Source of the DNA: CAYFJO01 sp964343305
GTDB lineage: Bacteria; Planctomycetota; Planctomycetia; Pirellulales; Pirellulaceae
DNA: 27,784 bases
Reading direction: 5' to 3'
Assembly (NCBI GenBank): GCA_964343305.1
Contig: CAYFJO010000104.1
Coordinates: 1 to 27,784 of the forward strand
The translations under genes were made by a program, and so were the position numbers. Below, one piece after another: positions 14,819 to 23,093 of this stretch; positions within the stretch are counted from its first letter, which is position 1, and every line of letters starts with the position of its first letter. Under the pieces are notes generated by a model. The model was not told where the DNA came from. It saw nothing but the letters and a program-made list of their open reading frames with translations, and did no database searches.

Positions 14819-16600
14819 CTAGACCAGCAATTCGCTGAGTGGCCCAGTTTGATCGAGGTCTTTGAGGTTCGGATCAGCCATCCCGAATCGTTCGGCATTC
14901 GAACCAGCCACGTTCAACAGCGTCGTATAAAGATTCGCCGTCGTGCGATGGCCAAGTTGACCGTATCCCGGGTAGTCCACGTAACGCCCGGCCTTCAGTT
15001 TTCCACCAGCATTGCCCAGCATGACAAACGGCCATTCCCAGCAGCGACTGTGATGACCTTCGGCACCATCGGACAGGTAGATGATCACCGTGTTGTCGAG
15101 CATCGTACCGTCGCCTTCGGGAATCGAATCCAGCTTCTTTGCCATTCGAGCGATCAGGTCGAAGTGGAAACGGCGGATCATATCGTACGTTTCCGCCCAC
15201 GTCATTCCGTTCTGGCTGCCACCATGTCCCGTATGATCCTTGCCCTTCTTCAGGCCCAGCCCGCTGAAGCAAATATCGAAATCACGAATACCTGCTGCCG
15301 AAGAAAGCGTCACCACGTTGGTCAGCCCACTGATCAATGCGGCCGCCGCCAGATCAAACTGCGCATCAAGCCGATCCGTTTCGACAACCGATGTGTATTT
15401 GTCATTGGGAACCGGCGCGTGCTTGCGAAGCGTATGTTCGATTTCCTTCAATCGGCTTTGTCGTTCGCTCAGCGTGTTGAACGTATCCAGATAAGCGGCA
15501 AGCTGCTGACGCTCCGGCCCGGCAAGTTGATTTTCCACCCGTTTAATATCGTCGCGGAGAAAATCAAGCAGGTTTCGTTTGGCAATAAACTCGTTCTTCG
15601 CATTGCCATCAGCCACACTTCCAAACAATGTGTTCATCGCCTGATCGGGATTGACCATGATGGGCAGCGGCTTGTTCTTGCCAATCGCCGAGATGCTGCA
15701 GACGACACTGTTTTCCAATCGCTTGGAGATTCCCAGACCAATGTGCGGAAAGATCCCGCCGATGTGTTGAGCCAACGCGCCGTCGATCGTCGGACCAAGA
15801 ACGGAGGTTGACTCGCCGCTTTGGCCACGACCAGCACCAAACGCACCGAGCGCTTGAAAATTGTTCGAGTGACCGCCACCAGCAACTTTTCCAGACAAGC
15901 CTTGAAGGATCGTTACCTTGTCCTTCCACGGAGTGATTGGCTGCAGCGAATAGGGCAACTCACGATCTTTCAGCGATTCATCAATGAACTCGGCCGGCCC
16001 GTTAAGCGCTTCCTGACGACGCGGCTTCCGCTCAATTCCGCTCGGAGCCATCTGCTCAGGCCGCACACCATTGCTTTCCACCACAAACACAAACCGTGGT
16101 GACTTCGGAGCTTGTCCCGCCGCACGAGCCTTCAACTGATGCAAGACTGGGGCCCCGCCGTGCACGTCGCCTTTCTCAGGCAGAATCGGCGACTCCCAGC
16201 AACAATCGAGCAATAACAGATTCGTCCGCGAACCGCTCTGTTTGTCGAGTGTATCGATCAGTTCCGGCACGTTGATCCCGCGCGAGCGATAGTCGTTGTC
16301 ACTCTCGATTTTCTCGCCAACGGGACGCAGCAGGTTGTGCCACTTGTCAAATCGTTTGGCGTGTGCGCCAAGGCCGTGGTAATAGACAACCGCCACGCCG
16401 TTGGTCGGCACGGATTTGGCGAACGATTCGATCGCACCCTTGAGTTCCTGCTGTTTGAGATTCTCGTGCCGCTGGACGCGATAGCCTTGCGAGGCCAACG
16501 CCACGCCAACCGCGTCCAGACTCTTCGCAACGCCCGTGAGTGTGAAGCCCTCATACTTTGCATTGCCCACCAACAACGCGGCACGTTGCCCCGATGGCAC
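14819..16600 (-). CDS. Caspase-like domain fused to DUF1552
   Basis: From GTG 16600 the protein has 593 residues. Residues 5-160 resemble a caspase-like (peptidase C14) domain: RAALLVGNAKYEG, then VAVVYYHGLGAHA and LLLLDCCWESP, where C134 fits the catalytic Cys of L-D-A-C. The catalytic His normally sits in YY-S-G-H-G; here it reads YY-H-G-L-G, so His is at the preceding position. Residues about 168-590 are a complete DUF1552 domain (RFVFVVESNGVRPEQMAP, TILQGLSGKVAGGGHSNN, DNTVIIYLSDGAEGHHSR, WEWPFVMLGNAGG). Upstream of the GTG the frame encodes LFLSIITAHAAD, a signal-like stretch, but lacks ATG, GTG or TTG. It is the last gene of the DUF1592/DUF1552 operon. Confidence 0.82.
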   Translation of the reverse strand: MPSGQRAALLVGNAKYEGFTLTGVAKSLDAVGVALASQGYRVQRHENLKQQELKGAIESFAKSVPTNGVAVVYYHGLGAHAKRFDKWHNLLRPVGEKIESDNDYRSRGINVPELIDTLDKQSGSRTNLLLLDCCWESPILPEKGDVHGGAPVLHQLKARAAGQAPKSPRFVFVVESNGVRPEQMAPSGIERKPRRQEALNGPAEFIDESLKDRELPYSLQPITPWKDKVTILQGLSGKVAGGGHSNNFQALGAFGAGRGQSGESTSVLGPTIDGALAQHIGGIFPHIGLGISKRLENSVVCSISAIGKNKPLPIMVNPDQAMNTLFGSVADGNAKNEFIAKRNLLDFLRDDIKRVENQLAGPERQQLAAYLDTFNTLSERQSRLKEIEHTLRKHAPVPNDKYTSVVETDRLDAQFDLAAAALISGLTNVVTLSSAAGIRDFDICFSGLGLKKGKDHTGHGGSQNGMTWAETYDMIRRFHFDLIARMAKKLDSIPEGDGTMLDNTVIIYLSDGAEGHHSRCWEWPFVMLGNAGGKLKAGRYVDYPGYGQLGHRTTANLYTTLLNVAGSNAERFGMADPNLKDLDQTGPLSELLV

Positions 16601-16725
16601 GTCTGCTGCATGCGCAGTGATGATCGAAAGAAAAAGGCGGCCATCAGAATTAGACTTTACATGCCGCCAATTCTAACAAAACATGTTCGCGAATTGCACG
16701 TCTCGTTGACTGGACACAATTGAAA

Positions 16726-18023
16726 TCAAACTTCAGAGAGCGGCTGCGTCGCATCACCAAACTTGTCGAGCTTCACGCCCATCTTGGACATCATGCTTAG
16801 GTAGAGCCGGCACATTTGGCGGTTCGAATTCTCGCGGTAGTTCAGATTCTGGCCGCCTTTGATTTGGCCACCGCCAACAAATACGACTGGCAACTGTGTT
16901 GCGTCGTGGTGGCCGTTCAACATGCTTGAGCAAAGCATGATCATCGAATTGTCCAGTGCCGTGCGTTCGCCTTCTTGAATGCTATCGAGCTTTCGCGCGA
17001 TGTATGCCATCTGCTCGACAAAAAACTGGTTCACTTTGAGCCAGTCTTCCGTGTCGTTGTGCGAGAGCAAGTGATGGATCATATAGTCGACGCCCAAATG
17101 CGGAAATCGCTGCGTGCCGTGGTCGTTGTTCAATTTCAATGTGCAAACGCGAGTCGTGTCTGTTTGAAACGCCAACACGAGGATGTCGCACATCAACCGC
17201 ATGTGTTCGGCGATGTCTTGCGGATAGCCATCCGTGGGTCGCGGCATGTTCGGCTTGACGAGCGTTGGTCGCCAACCTTGCAACTCGCCGCGCCGCCCCG
17301 CGCGTTCAATGCGTTGTTCGACTTCGCGCACCGAGTTGAGATACTCGTCGAGCTTCTGCTGATCGAGCTTGCTGATGTTGCGACGAAAATCGCTTGCGTC
17401 GGCTAAGACCGCGTCCAGCACACTCTTGTCGCCGCGCCCCGCTTTGTCTTTGAACAGTTGGTCGAATGCCAGCGCGGGATAAACTTCCAGCGGTGCGGGA
17501 GTCGTTGGGCTGCTCCAGGAAATGTTGGAGCTGTACAACATTGAATAGTTCTTGTGAACCGTGGGATTCGCCTTCTCGCAGCCCAGCACCAAACTCGGCA
17601 ACTTCGTCCGATGGCCAATTCGCTGAGCGACTACCTGGTCCATGCTCGTGCCTGTCAGAATCGTTCCGCCTGCAGCAAGCGGGGCACCGGATAGCAAGTT
17701 GCCCGTTTGAGAACTGTGAATGTTTCCCTTCAGCGCCTCGGCGTTGTACAACCCGCGAATGAAAACCATCCGGTCACGAAAATCGTTCAGCGGCTGCAGC
17801 ACCTTACCAAGTTCGATCGACGAACCTTCACCCTTGGCCCACCACTCATGCTTGTGAAACCCACAGCCAGCGAACAAAGTGCCATCCGTGTCGGAGCTTG
17901 ATCTGTTTTTGATGACTTCGCGCTCTCATTCGCCCAAACTCGAATCGATTCCATCCACGGCAGCGCCATCGAAACGCCGAGACCTTGGAGCATCGTCCTT
18001 CGTGAGACTTTAAATTTCTTCAT
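16726..18023 (-). pseudogene. DUF1552 protein with Tat signal, single frameshift near 17880
   Basis: ATG 18023 begins MKKFKVSRRTMLQGLG, a twin-arginine signal (SRRTMLQGLGVSMALPW), and reads to APTRMA; the rest of DUF1552 (FAGCGFHKHEWWAKGEG onward) continues in another frame from about 17877 to the stop at 16726. One missing base in GGCACTTTG (about 17876-17884) explains the break. With the shift corrected the protein has about 432 residues, the normal DUF1552 length. Family features are FIRGLYNAEAL, HSSQTGNLLSGAPL, and SMIMLCSSMLNGHHDATQLP. The function of DUF1552 is not established; these secreted proteins usually occur beside DUF1592 proteins, as here. It lies 11 bp after the nucleotidyltransferase. 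The shift could be a sequencing error. Confidence 0.85.
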
Positions 18024-18034
18024 TTTGCATCTCG

Positions 18035-18610
18035 TTAATTGGATTTAGGTTCGTCCATGCGATTTAGAACTGCCTGCCAAATCTCTGTCACACCAACCTG
18101 TTCGGCGATCGCCTGCAGATAGTCGCGGTCGATGGATTCGCCGCGCAACTTTAGTATTCCTGTGATATCTCGGAGATGTTTGTCGGACCCGCCTTCGCGA
18201 TAGTAAATCATTTTTCCCAACATGACGTCCTCGGGACTAGCAACATAGCCATCGCAGTCTGGAAAGAGCGCGACAACTTGGCGTCGCTTCAATTGGTTCC
18301 GTTCCCAAGCATCGTTGCCGCTCAACATGAAGTCGATCTTACTTCCGGAGGTGGGGTGAATCACGTTAAACTGCGTTCGGTTCACGACGGCTTGTTTCAC
18401 GGCCGGCTCGCTGATGTAAAACTCGGGGTTGGGAAATTGGGCACAAAACTCCGCGACTTGGCCCGCTGTTAAATCGATGACCATGTCGATGTCCATCGTA
18501 AACCGCGGTTCGCCATAAGCACTACTCGCAAACGAGCCAACGATTGCGTAAGTCACGTTGATTCGCTCGAGCAACTCGATCGTGTAGCGGAGCAAATCAC
18601 TCTGTTCCAC
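18035..18610 (-). CDS. Nucleotidyltransferase-fold protein, second gene of a toxin-antitoxin-like pair
   Basis: A 191-residue protein starting at GTG 18610. The nucleotidyltransferase signature is visible: G25-S26 in YAIVGSFASSAYGEP, D40 and D42 in FTMDIDMVI, and a third acidic residue D93 in GSKIDFML. YVASPEDVMLGKMIYYREG resembles the C-terminal part of the AbiEii/DUF6036-type group. These enzymes transfer a nucleotide to RNA or protein and often act as toxins. The start overlaps the end of the 71-residue gene by 14 bp, which is typical of two-gene toxin-antitoxin units. The pair sits inside the DUF1592-DUF1552 operon with 11 bp on each side. Toxin function is inference. Confidence 0.82.
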   Translation of the reverse strand: MEQSDLLRYTIELLERINVTYAIVGSFASSAYGEPRFTMDIDMVIDLTAGQVAEFCAQFPNPEFYISEPAVKQAVVNRTQFNVIHPTSGSKIDFMLSGNDAWERNQLKRRQVVALFPDCDGYVASPEDVMLGKMIYYREGGSDKHLRDITGILKLRGESIDRDYLQAIAEQVGVTEIWQAVLNRMDEPKSN

Positions 18611-18812
18611 TAATTAATCTCCTAAGCACTTCGGCTTCCACCTGCTGATCGTCCCAATCGGGATATTGATGGCGAATGCCGGCCTCGATAAGCCGCCGAG
18701 CAGTTCGATGGGCGGCACTGATCATTTCCACTCGCTCGGCCGGCGTTTTTTGTCGCAATACTTCGGCCATTCCATCGTCAACAACCTCGATTTGACCTCG
18801 GTCCAATCGCAC
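18597..18812 (-). CDS. Small partner protein of the nucleotidyltransferase (possible antitoxin)
   Basis: A 71-residue helical protein from GTG 18812, with no in-frame ATG nearby. It begins MRLDRGQIEVVDDGMAEVL and has a middle of KTPAERVEMISAAHRTAR and a C-terminal half with YPDWDDQQVEAEVLRRL. The K-T-P-A-E-R and H-x-Y-P-D-W pattern is seen in a family of small proteins encoded beside nucleotidyltransferases. A role as antitoxin or substrate-recruiting partner is inferred only from this pairing and from the 14-bp overlap. Confidence 0.72.
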   Translation of the reverse strand: MRLDRGQIEVVDDGMAEVLRQKTPAERVEMISAAHRTARRLIEAGIRHQYPDWDDQQVEAEVLRRLISGTE

Positions 18813-18823
18813 ATCAACACCTT

Positions 18824-21800
18824 TTACTTTGAAACAGAACCACGGATTCTTGTAAATTGATCACTTAACACAATTGCTTCGACCGCGACGTGGAATCTGT
18901 AATCGTCCCTTTCTAGACGCTTCATCATTGTATCAACTAGCGGCTCGTCCGAGAGTTGCAATTCGCGGCCCAGCGAAAATCCCAGCAGTTTTCGACAGAA
19001 GTGCCGGACAAAGTCATGGCGTCTTTCGTTTAGCAAGTAGTCACGCAGGCCGCTGATGCCATCGATGGTCTGGCCGGTGGCCAATGTTGTTTTCGTATCG
19101 ACCTTGTTCGGTCGAAGGCGGCCGATCGCGTCAAATTGTTCGAGCGCGAACCCGTAAGGATCGACTCGCAAATGGCACTTCGCACATGCGGCGACCGAGG
19201 TGTGTTTTTCGATCAATTGTCGAGTCGTGAGGCCGGATGGAATCTCGTCTGGGATTTGCGGCACGTTCGCAGGTGGTCGTGGCAGACGTTCGCCGAGTAG
19301 CGTTTCGTAAACCCAGTTTCCGCGCAAGATTGGGCTCGTGCGCGACGCGCCGGATTGACTGGCAAGCAACGATGCCATGCCGAGGATGCCACCGCGACCT
19401 TTCGACTTGATTCCTTCGACACGTTGCCATTCGTTTCCGTTCGGCTCAATGCCATAATGTCTGGCCAGCGAAGCATTCAAAAACGTGTGGTCCGCGGCGA
19501 GCATGTCGAGGATCGAACCGTTGTTGCGAAACATGTCTTCAAAGAATCGCACCGTCTCTTCGTACATGTCGTGCCGCAGCGTGACGAACTCAGGATACAG
19601 TTTCTCATTCTTGTCGTCGTTCTTGTCGAAGTCGCGCATGTGCAGCCACTGGCAGGCAAATTGGATTGCGAGCCGGCGCGTATGCGGGTCTTGCAACATG
19701 CGGCGTGTTTGGGCGAGCAACATTTTGTCGTGGGCGAGTTGCCCATCGTAGGCAACGCGACGAAGTTGCTCGTCGGGAATCGACGACCAAAGGAAAAAGC
19801 TCAGCCGTGTAGCGAGTTCCTGACCAGTCACGGACGCGGCGTCTTTCCCTGCGGCTGGTATTTCTAATTTGTAGAGGAAGGCTGGCGACGTCAGTACGCG
19901 GGCCAGCGTCAATCGAATCGCGTCTTCGTGAGGTATCTCAGCGTCTCGCAAGCTTTGATACAGGCCGCGCAGGTTTTGTTGCTCGGCAACGCTCAATGGA
20001 CGTCGCCACGCTCGATTAGCAAGACTCAGCAGTGCCTCGACATGTGCTGGCTCCGTTGCCACGAGCCTGATTCGAAACTTGTCGGCTCGATCGTTGATCG
20101 GTTTCTCCATCGGCGCGAACGCTTTGACGAGGTCAGGACGGTCTTGCGTCGCGAACTGGACGATCTGCTCGTACGCAACCACCAGCTTCAACGGCTCGCG
20201 GCTGACGTAATGCAACTCATCCCACAACTGGTCGAGCTGCGCGACATGTGCGTCGTCTAGCATCAGCCGCTTCAAGTGATCGTCTTCGCGATGGAACAGC
20301 GTCAGTGTGACAACTTCGTCGACGGGAACGATGCGTGCGTAACACAGTGCCGGCGGGAACAACTCGGCGAGTTGCTTTAATTCAGCCTCGACGCGAGGCC
20401 GGCTGGCCGGACCAACGAGAATTGGAGCGCCGGTGGAGACGCTGAGTGTCGCAGGTTTGTCGCTGCGAACCTGAAGTTGCACGCTGCCATTCTCGGCGGA
20501 CTCGGGATGCAAGACACCTGTCGTGACAAACTCACCGCCAGCGACCAATGCGGCGGGTAATCGAACTTCGATCGCTTGCGGAGCCTTCGTTTGAAGATCG
20601 GTGCCGGTGAAGGACGTGGGAGCAAGGCCGTAGGACGGATTTCCAATCCGTCCATCCTCTTTTGTCTTTTCATCGGACGGATTGGCAATCCGTCCTACTA
20701 CCGAAACCCAATCCAGTGGCCCTTTCCAATCGAGCAATTGTCGCCGAAGTTGCTTGTCGGCGTCGCTGAGACCTACGTCGCTCTTGGCTGTCAAAACTTG
20801 TTGAACTTCGCTGGCCAATTTGTCGATGTCTGGCTTTTTATCAACAATCGCGGCTCGCCAATTCGCGAGTGCCGATCCTGGCGGGATCGTAGTCGTCGCC
20901 TCAGGGTTTTTGTTGCCAGCGATGCAAAAGTGCCACACCTGGGTGTTGCCAAACGAATCGGGCCGCGGATTACTTTTCAAAATATTGTCGACCACATCAC
21001 TGGCGAGATCCCACATGCGATTCGTACCGTCAACTTCGCTGAGGCTCAGCGAGATGTGCGTCGTGTCGCAGACGTGGTTTCGATCGCGAGCACCGACGAT
21101 GAGCGAAACGATGTCGCCCTTTTTGATTGCGATCTTGTCACTCGAACCAAATGTTTGTTTTTTGCCGTTGTCGATCACGCCGTGATGCAAGCCCGACAGG
21201 CCAAACTCCGACAAAAGTTCAACTCGCCACGCCGCGCCGTTGCCACAGACGTTATCCGCGTCGGCAACAAACCCGTTGATTTGAAACTGGCCATCGATCG
21301 GACATCGCCAAGCGACCACGGAATCCAAATCGGGCGATGGGTGAACGGTCACTCCACGAGCAGGCATGGTCAGCGTCCCAATCTTGATCGGCTTGTCCGA
21401 TCGATTTGTCAGCATCATGGGAGTTTGCATCACACCCCAACCATTGACTTCGTCGTGCCCGGCAAGGCGAGTGGCCTTTCGAGTGTCTAGCCCCGTGATC
21501 TCACGTTTGACACGTTGCCCGGTGTCCGTGACGGCGGCCCACCTTTCGAGCAAACGAGCGTTCAAACCACGTGCCTTTGCAACGTCGGCGAATGACTCCT
21601 TGTTTGACTGCCAATGCGCGACGGCCGCGAGGTAGTCTCTCGTTCGAGCGGCGTGTGAGCTGATCGCCTGCGCAATTCGACCCGCCAACGCGCGGACGTC
21701 GCGCAACAAGATCGGCGGATGTGCCGGCTGGTCTTTCGCCGGTTTGAATTCAATGCGAGGTTGTTGCCAAACAACCGTGTCGTTGCCATCACCAAGATCG

Positions 21801-22939
21801 CTGGCCGTCATGTAGAGAACGACATCGCCCCCGGGTGTGTCCGGCAATTTGTATCGCAATTCATGTCGCATCGTGACGGATGAAACTGGTTCCAGCCAGG
21901 ACTTTGGTCCGCCTTGACGACCGATGTGGCCGATCGAGTTGTACTTCCACAACGCGCCTTGCAGCGATTTGATTTCTGCCGTTAGTGCGGCCAGGTCGTC
22001 TGGTTTCGTGGTTCGCCATTTGGCACGCAGCGAGTCAATCAACGCAGTTTTGCGGTCCGTCGTGTTGCCAGCGAGCGCCGTCCAAAGTGTTGCGAGATAA
22101 CGAGCATTCAAAGACCGCTCGCGAGCAATCTCGTTAATCGACTTTTTACCGGCCAGCAACGCCTCACGCTCAGCAACCGTCACGGCCAGATATTCTTCGA
22201 CGGGCAATACGCCGCCTTGATTCGTGTTGAATTTAATGCCGTGCAGATTGACCGCCGTCCCACCACCGTCGGCTGTAAAACGTCGGTAAAATGCTTGAAT
22301 TTGTGCCAAGATCTCGTTTGTCTGGTCGGCCCGTGTGGTGTGCTGAGAAAAACGAATGCCGCTGGGCACTAACACCGCATGTCGTGTCGCTTGCTTCGCC
22401 GCGTCTAGATATTTTTGAACAAGCGCAGGTGACATGCCTTGCCCACTGCCCGTGTTAATAAAACCTTCGCCTGCCGCGCCGTCGACGGGGAACTCGCCAG
22501 TCATGTCCAACGAATCAACGCCGGTCAAATCGCGAATCACGTAGTTGTATTCATCATTGTTCAATCGCCGCAAAACGACGGGACCCGGATCACCCGCGCT
22601 GGCTTTGGCCTCGCTGGTCAAAAAATCGTTGACCCATTTCTGCAAACGCGATCGCTCGGCATCGTTGGGCTGCCGAGCATCCTTGGGCGGCATCTGACGA
22701 GTGTTGAGCATTTCGCGCACGCTGAGCCACACCTTGATCTCGCTCCGGACGTCGGCGAGTGCTTGGTAAGATGCGAGATCGATCTCGGCTTCGGTCTGAT
22801 CGCCGCTGTGGCATTCAAAACAAAACTGCTTGAGCAGCGGCTGAATGTTTGAATCGAAACTCGTCACAAGTAACTGATCTTGTGCGGCAGTGTCGATGCA
22901 CACCAAGAGTGTGACAATGAGAGCGAGCCAGTTGTTCAT
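18824..22939 (-). CDS. Planctomycete DUF1592-type multidomain cytochrome c-like protein
   Basis: The protein has 1371 residues and a signal peptide (LALIVTLLVCIDTAAQ). Domain order as read: heme-c site CFECH near residue 40 in an N-terminal cytochrome-like segment; DUF1587 (RRLNNDEYNYVIRDLTGVD); a long middle; DUF1595 (ANRAWRRPLSVAEQ); DUF1592 (ATRLSFFLWSSIPDEQL); DUF1588 (RGGILGMASLLASQSGASRT) with the second heme-c site CAKCH; and DUF1585 at the end (RHFCRKLLGFSLGREL). ATG 22939 is preferred to GTG 22942 because AGGA is better spaced. About 23 codons at 20630-20698 are a translated palindromic repeat (GRIANPS...GRIGNPSYG). These proteins are thought to act in the periplasm or in planctomycete compartments; their substrate is unknown. 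It is the first gene of the operon. Confidence 0.93.
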   Translation of the reverse strand: MNNWLALIVTLLVCIDTAAQDQLLVTSFDSNIQPLLKQFCFECHSGDQTEAEIDLASYQALADVRSEIKVWLSVREMLNTRQMPPKDARQPNDAERSRLQKWVNDFLTSEAKASAGDPGPVVLRRLNNDEYNYVIRDLTGVDSLDMTGEFPVDGAAGEGFINTGSGQGMSPALVQKYLDAAKQATRHAVLVPSGIRFSQHTTRADQTNEILAQIQAFYRRFTADGGGTAVNLHGIKFNTNQGGVLPVEEYLAVTVAEREALLAGKKSINEIARERSLNARYLATLWTALAGNTTDRKTALIDSLRAKWRTTKPDDLAALTAEIKSLQGALWKYNSIGHIGRQGGPKSWLEPVSSVTMRHELRYKLPDTPGGDVVLYMTASDLGDGNDTVVWQQPRIEFKPAKDQPAHPPILLRDVRALAGRIAQAISSHAARTRDYLAAVAHWQSNKESFADVAKARGLNARLLERWAAVTDTGQRVKREITGLDTRKATRLAGHDEVNGWGVMQTPMMLTNRSDKPIKIGTLTMPARGVTVHPSPDLDSVVAWRCPIDGQFQINGFVADADNVCGNGAAWRVELLSEFGLSGLHHGVIDNGKKQTFGSSDKIAIKKGDIVSLIVGARDRNHVCDTTHISLSLSEVDGTNRMWDLASDVVDNILKSNPRPDSFGNTQVWHFCIAGNKNPEATTTIPPGSALANWRAAIVDKKPDIDKLASEVQQVLTAKSDVGLSDADKQLRRQLLDWKGPLDWVSVVGRIANPSDEKTKEDGRIGNPSYGLAPTSFTGTDLQTKAPQAIEVRLPAALVAGGEFVTTGVLHPESAENGSVQLQVRSDKPATLSVSTGAPILVGPASRPRVEAELKQLAELFPPALCYARIVPVDEVVTLTLFHREDDHLKRLMLDDAHVAQLDQLWDELHYVSREPLKLVVAYEQIVQFATQDRPDLVKAFAPMEKPINDRADKFRIRLVATEPAHVEALLSLANRAWRRPLSVAEQQNLRGLYQSLRDAEIPHEDAIRLTLARVLTSPAFLYKLEIPAAGKDAASVTGQELATRLSFFLWSSIPDEQLRRVAYDGQLAHDKMLLAQTRRMLQDPHTRRLAIQFACQWLHMRDFDKNDDKNEKLYPEFVTLRHDMYEETVRFFEDMFRNNGSILDMLAADHTFLNASLARHYGIEPNGNEWQRVEGIKSKGRGGILGMASLLASQSGASRTSPILRGNWVYETLLGERLPRPPANVPQIPDEIPSGLTTRQLIEKHTSVAACAKCHLRVDPYGFALEQFDAIGRLRPNKVDTKTTLATGQTIDGISGLRDYLLNERRHDFVRHFCRKLLGFSLGRELQLSDEPLVDTMMKRLERDDYRFHVAVEAIVLSDQFTRIRGSVSK
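20630..20698. repeat. Palindromic repeat inserted in frame in the DUF1592 gene
   Basis: The arms 20630-20653 and 20675-20698 are inverted copies with one mismatch in 24. Each contains GGACGGATT, a 3-bp centre and AATCCGTCC, so each arm is also a palindrome. The total is 69 bp, exactly 23 codons, with no stop in the coding frame. It is translated as GRIANPS, a short linker and GRIGNPSYG. It sits between GPLDW and GLAPTSF, where the family would be expected to continue directly. Confidence 0.92.
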
Positions 22940-22978
22940 CACGCGGTCCTTTGTATCGGCGGCACCGATGCCGCGAAG

Positions 22979-22990
22979 GTATCATGATAC
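22979..22990. promoter_or_regulatory. Perfect 12-bp palindrome upstream of the DUF1592 operon
   Basis: GTATCATGATAC lies 40 bp before the start codon at 22939 and could bind a dimeric regulator. No promoter boxes are clear around it. The evidence is only the symmetry and the position. Confidence 0.25.
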
Positions 22991-23021
22991 ATGAATTGGT
23001 GCCCAAACATGGAACAATCCA

Positions 23022-23087
23022 ATGACCGCCGATCAACTCCGCAAGTTGGTGTTGAAGCTGCCCAAAGTGGTGGATGAGCGGAGTTCG
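23022..23087 (+). pseudogene. N-terminal fragment resembling MmcQ/YjbR family
   Basis: ATG 23022 begins MTADQLRKLVLKLPKVVDE, which resembles the N-terminus of MmcQ/YjbR-like proteins (M-T-A-D-x-L-R-x-L-x-L-x-L-P). The similarity ends after about 22 residues. The frame then runs antisense through the end of ung to a stop at 23199-23201 without family features. It is probably a remnant cut off when the region was rearranged. The match is from memory and short. Confidence 0.4.
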
Positions 23088-23093
23088 ATCGGT

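Noticed and set aside
14849..15811. 320-codon plus-strand frame over the caspase-DUF1552 gene
   Set aside because: It is antisense to well-conserved DUF1552 sequence and shows no domain of its own.
20576..21490. 304-codon plus-strand frame within the DUF1592 gene
   Set aside because: It is antisense to conserved sequence and begins in the palindromic repeat, which is stop-free on both strands.
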